This document shows, piece by piece, positions 59,481 to 64,000 of a stretch of 64,000 nucleotides of DNA. The DNA is taken from assembly GCA_029706075.1 (NCBI GenBank), contig JAINUG010000002.1, positions 2,824,960-2,888,959 on the forward strand. The letters are read 5' to 3'. Below the pieces are notes generated by a model, which worked only from the letters and a program-made list of their open reading frames with translations, did not search any database and was not told where the DNA came from. The translations under genes were made by a program, and so were the position numbers. This DNA comes from Aldrovandia affinis (Eukaryota > Chordata > Actinopteri > Notacanthiformes > Halosauridae). The first letter of the stretch is position 1. Every line of letters begins with the position of its first letter.

Positions 59481-60879
59481 TTTGAGCTTCAGCGCCTCTC
59501 CGCTCCACATTTACTCTGATCCCCGTTCTCTCGATTTCTTTCTGCTCTCGATTCTCGAAACGGGTTCTTCTTATTCTCCCGGTCTTTTATTCTCCGGCCT
59601 CTTTATTGTCCGGTCTCTATTCTCTTGTTGTTTGGTTGTCCATTCTCTGGTTTATCTCTGCTTGTCTTCTCTGTACCCTGGTGTCTATTGTCCGGTGTTG
59701 GGCCTCAGGCCTCCGACTCGCTCACATGCCTGTTGAATGCCAAAGCAGCGCTCAGCTGGCGGCAACAGACTCATCTTTAGCCTCAAACTCTTTCATGTGA
59801 TTAACTCAAGCGCATAGTTTCCCCCCAATTTAAACGTAGATTTCAGGTTAGGGGTTTTAATCAAGGATTTAAGTTAACGTTTTACGAGCACGTTTGGGTA
59901 ACCCATTTCTAGCGGTTATCAGTTTAACAGCAAAGGTTGACGTTGCCATTTCAAACCTCATTCAGTTAAAACGTAATGTACACTTACAGTCACAAAGTAA
60001 ATATTTGTACCTTTAATTCCTCAGAAGAATTTTCATCTTGCTCTCTTCGTCTAAGTTTATAGAAATACAAGTAACGCTACCTACACCCCCTACCCCCGAA
60101 TAACCAGTGCCGTGACCAGTCATTCAGACTATATCAGAAAAGGTCATTTGATGCAAAAGTGGCGTTTCTCCACAGGCCGAAAGGACAGGACGCACTGACT
60201 CACACAGGTGCATTACTCCACATGGTTCTGTAATCTGATTAATGTTTGGCATCGAGTACGGCATGCTACGAAGTGGCAATAGTGTTTGTGTTAGCAGGGA
60301 ATTCCAGCTACATCACTTGAAGACCAATTAAATAGCTCCTTATATTATTGATTTAGTGTCCAAAAAGTAAACAGCCGCCCCTAAGGCATAACTTTAGTAA
60401 GATGCTCTTGGGATTGAGTTGATGATGCTGATATGATTATTTGGAAATTATCTCGTGAAACTGAATGGAAAAATATGTGCAATGTGTATTATTTGTTACA
60501 TTTCTTAAGCATTACAGTTTGAGTGGCAATTATTGGTCAACTGAATCTTGTTCATAATTCATTATAATTATGTTACATTATTATTTCTCTTGTCCGGGGA
60601 TGTACCTAAATATACAGATTTTACATGTGTACATATTGTCCAACTGGTCCAACTTGCTGTAGCAAATCAAGTTACATGCTTCGACCAGGACTACAACAGT
60701 AGGAGCCCACCTGGGAATACATCCTGTTTAGTTCCTGAGCTGTTTTGCAGTTCCCATATCCAGTCCGTATATGGAATGTACCTAATTGGAGTCTTTGTTG
60801 TCAGGTTCAGAGGCCTCTGCTCTTTGTACCTGAGGGACAGGCGTTGTGTGTCCGTGTGCAGGCATGCCCAGTGACGTTT

Positions 60880-61140
60880 CCGTGCATACTTGTGGTCAGA
60901 GGCAGACTTGCGCTGAAAGTCACGGCCGTTTCGCTCTTCTCATTCACCGCACGCACCGCCGCTCATAGCGGAGCATTAATGAGAATTATCGGCCGTCACA
61001 TTGATCTGCGCCACATCTGTTTCCTTCCCTGTGTCACAGGAAACGTAAAACAGTCGCGCGAGTCCTAGAGCGTGGCGCTGACTGGAGACAGTCAGCTCAG
61101 TGCGCCCGTTAGAAAACGGTCTTCTCCGGGGTTTTTTCTG
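60880..61140. promoter_or_regulatory. candidate conserved non-coding element
   Basis: Contains GGAGCATTAATGAGAATTAT with homeodomain-type ATTAATGAG, GGCCGTCACATTGATCTGCG and CACCGCACGCACCGCCGCTC. The texture (unique, mixed composition, dense motif content) is like developmental enhancers. Conservation could not be checked. Confidence 0.25.
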
Positions 61141-63059
61141 CATACATTTCATCATGTCGTTCACCTATTCAGATCTTTTTGTCACAATCTTTAGAGATGC
61201 CCGTTTTGTTGTTTAGACATGGTGGGCCCATGTGTTTTTATAGTCCTTATGTTTTTGCTGGTCTCATAGTTGCTCCAGTAGCCAGAACTATGATATAGCA
61301 CCAATCACTGCTTAGTTCAGAGCAGGAAGTCCTGCCTGCTCTCATTTGAATGTATGGGCTATTCTCACTTCCCTGAGAATTGTTGCAATATGATTTTGAC
61401 TCCTTGGTGGTCTATATTTTTTTACACTCTTAGCAGTTGTGAATCAGGAAATGTATACATTGTCCATGAAAATACTATAGGTGTTTCTGAGAACTCTTGT
61501 TAGTTTGTGAGGTAAGGAAAAACACCTGATTATAGGAATCTCGGAGCTTTAACTTGCAAAAAGGTGCCTAGTGCTTTAATCAGTGTTTCAGCGATTTATA
61601 TCCTTATTTTATGAAGTGACAATAGGGATGAATCATTATATTCCTGGAAATGATTACGTGGCGCCGAAGGTTGTTGGTTCGCATCCCCATGCAGGATTGA
61701 CAGCGCTTGGTTTACAAAGAGTTTTGGAAATTTTCTTGTGGCAGAAAATAGCCGTGTAACTGTGGTTATTTTGGATCTATGCCCATTCTTGCTCCTTCTT
61801 TCAGCTTTGGTTGCTTTCTTTCACAGTGAAATAATTCTCTTCTCACTTGGGCGCATTGAATGGGTCTGGAAATGAAAATGGTGAGAGCAGAGGGTTGAAT
61901 AATCTCAGCTAGTCACCATGACCTAAGTTAACCTTTTACTGTCGGAAAGCAGAGGACCTTCTGATGCACTCTGGGTAATACCAGCAATAGTGGTTAATAG
62001 GGGAGAAATTCTCACCACAAACAAATGTCCGTATGACCTTTACCATTCATAAATATTGTTTTTTTTTAAAGGGCAATTCTCAGAAAGAGACACTTTGTAT
62101 GCAACTGTGAAGTTTATTGCTTGTAGTACATTTGTTAAAAATAATTCACCCCCCCTCCCCAATACCAGTACATTTATGTTGATGTTTCCTATTTTCATCT
62201 TCATATTTCAGTAAATGTTGGATATATAGCATCACTTTAGTTTTCAAAGATTTTGTAGATTAAATAGTTTTACTTTTCCAAAGTGTTTACAATGTAGATA
62301 TTTGTGGTACAGATCACTTTACACTAAAGCAAGTGCATGACTGCATGACAAAATCTAACAAAACATAGTCATAAAAAGTACAAATGCATTTCTATATGAA
62401 TAACATTGCACAATAAATGAAAATGAATACAACTGAGAAAACAATGGAATGATTAAATTAAGATGACCCAAAGTTACACTGTAAACTAAAGACTTGTTAT
62501 TTGTTGTTTCAACAGATGTAATTATTTACCGTACTTTTTATTGCGTAATCACTGTAATTCCATACTGTAGTCAAGTCCGTCAGATCGTTTCCAATAAATT
62601 CAGAAAAAGGAGAGAAAGGAGGGGATTTTAATCCTACATGACCCATTTCATCTGTCCCAAGTTTTACTTTCATACATGCAGTGAACCGTGGATTTTTGTC
62701 TTGTCTTGTTATATGATATTTCCCTATCAGGCTCTTGACAAATGGAGGAAGATGTCATCGCCACTTTGCCCGTCTATCGGGGGTCATGTGCTTCTGAGCA
62801 CACTTAGCCAGGGTGCTCAGAAGATTGATCCCCCCCCCTCTCAGCACCTCCTCCACAATCCCCACACAAAGTTCATTTTTTCTTTCTAAAAAGCAGTGTG
62901 ACGTAATCTGAGGACAACCATGGGAATAAGTGACCGCGCCGACCAGCCCAAAATGGAAAAAAGGAGAAATGTATTATTTTTTCGATTTTTTCACATCTGT
63001 CCTTATTTCTAAGGACAAATGCACACGCAGGCATGAAATGAGACCTCATTAAAGATCCG
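61141..63059. other. intronic DNA, nothing recognised
   Basis: AT-rich in the middle (62050-62620). A small tRNA-like phrase GTTGTTGGTTCGCATCCC (61668-61685) may be a SINE relic. Nothing else is supported. Confidence 0.4.
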
Positions 63060-63330
63060 GGGCCTTTTCCTTTTCTTTTTTTCCCCTTCCCTTGACAGCG
63101 AATCACAGCGTTTCTGATCCGGTGCTGCCGGATTTAGAAACCTGTACTTTTCGGTGCTCCTCTGTTCTTTTGCGCCTGTGTTTTTGCACATCCCGTTCAG
63201 AGCCGCGCCCCTGTCCAGCTGGCTCCTCCCACCGCATGCAGTGGTCGGGCCGGGGAAGGCGAGGCAGAGAAAATAGAAGGAGAACTGGATCATTTCTTCC
63301 CTCCTGCTTACCTCTGTGGGGACCTGCTCC
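63060..63330. promoter_or_regulatory. GC-rich intronic segment
   Basis: Moderately CpG-rich unique DNA (TCAGAGCCGCGCCCCTGTCC, GGTCGGGCCGGGGAAGGCGA). Several short frames overlap on both strands; none is recognisable. Confidence 0.2.
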
Positions 63331-64000
63331 AGGGGTGTACAGTACTGCTGCCGTGGACCTGCTGTGTGAACTCTTAGGAGTGACTACATTAGACATTAAG
63401 ATGTACGTTCACTTACCTGCGCATGGCTGAGTTACAGCAGGCATGACGCTGCACCATCCTCTTCCCTTTATTACCTCGTTTGGAATGCCTAATTATATCT
63501 GTAGGCTCGTCCCATCACTGTAACATCTTCCATGAATTTGGGAGAGTGTGGATTAGCACACAGAGTGTCTCTGTGCAAAAAAAATCCCCAAAACAGGCAC
63601 CACACCGCAGTTTAGCATAAACTAAAAAAGAACCAGAAGAACACAACCAGAAAAATCTGTGTTTCAGCCAAATGTAGCTAAAAAGTCACAGAAACTTGTA
63701 ATAGGCTGCTGTTTTAAAAACGATGTAATGAATATAGCACTGTGCTTTGTGCAGTGACTGACTGAAAGTGGCATTAAAAAGAAGACTTAATTGAGTAGTG
63801 AGATCACTGGGAAGGGTTTGAGGAGAGGAGGGATGTAATCGGTCAGGGAGAGGTCACGTTAACAAGCTGTGTGGAATTCAATCAGAACGCCGTCCTGCCC
63901 GTTAGTAACCGCAGGTCTGTTTAACAAGGATAAGTGCTAATAATTAATTACATTGTTTCCAATTAGATTTTCCTTTTCAAATTCTTCTTACTTTTTATTT

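Larger units (their letters stand above)
47095..64000 (+). other. pde10a intron following the PDE10A2-type exon (partial)
   Basis: The donor GTAGGT at 47095 opens an intron that is not closed in the window. I found no sequence encoding the shared exon (LTDEKVKAY) or any GAF or catalytic segment. The interval holds transposons, SINEs, microsatellites and several GC-rich patches, listed separately. Long first introns are normal for this gene. Confidence 0.6.

Noticed and set aside
47095..64000. Search for the shared second exon of pde10a (LTDEKVKAY)
   Set aside because: No open frame in the window encodes it or the GAF or catalytic domains, so the intron is left open at the right edge.

Overview
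The window is from a vertebrate nuclear genome, and the repeat content points to a teleost fish: many copies of a tRNA-derived SINE core (GCAGACGCTCTTATCCAGAG), Tc1-type transposons, hAT-like non-autonomous elements, CR1-like LINE fragments, and long CA/TG and CT/GA microsatellites. I cannot name the species.

Only one gene is firmly recognised. At 46476-47094 on the + strand lies a first coding exon of pde10a, the dual cAMP/cGMP phosphodiesterase 10A. Its last part (start codon 47031) matches the mammalian PDE10A2 N-terminus, including the palmitoylated cysteine and the PKA site, and it ends in a splice donor whose phase fits the known shared second exon. A second candidate pde10a first exon, resembling the rodent variant whose N-terminus ends SCNATG, lies at 12156-12237 and ends in the same phase. 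No later pde10a exon was seen, so the sequence after 47095 is read as intron and most of 12.2-46 kb as intron or alternative-promoter territory.

Region by region: 0.8-7 kb is repeats (SINE core, a teleost TATAGCGC repeat, a hAT-like MITE, a Tc1 element with a nested SINE) plus a CpG-rich unassigned segment at 2.4-3.3 kb. The stretch 8.4-17.3 kb holds several CpG-rich patches, four of them carrying the full cAMP-response element TGACGTCA, and the candidate alternative exon. At 20.9-24.8 kb there are two LINE remnants, the larger a nearly complete but decayed endonuclease/RT element with a nested SINE. At 25-29.6 kb there are long simple-sequence tracts. At 30.7-42.3 kb there are SINEs, a CR1-like LINE with an open RT frame, a hAT-like element, a palindromic MITE and a 25-bp minisatellite that looks like an amplified SINE A-box. 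At 44-47.1 kb lies the pde10a promoter and exon. At 47.1-64 kb is intron with a Tc1 copy, a hAT element with a perfect 8-bp target duplication, SINEs, and GC-rich patches that may be regulatory.

The likely coherent story is a cAMP-hydrolase gene with several promoters spread over at least 35 kb. The full CRE sites near the upstream promoters would be compatible with feedback by cAMP, but that is inference. Conservation, expression and splicing could not be tested here.
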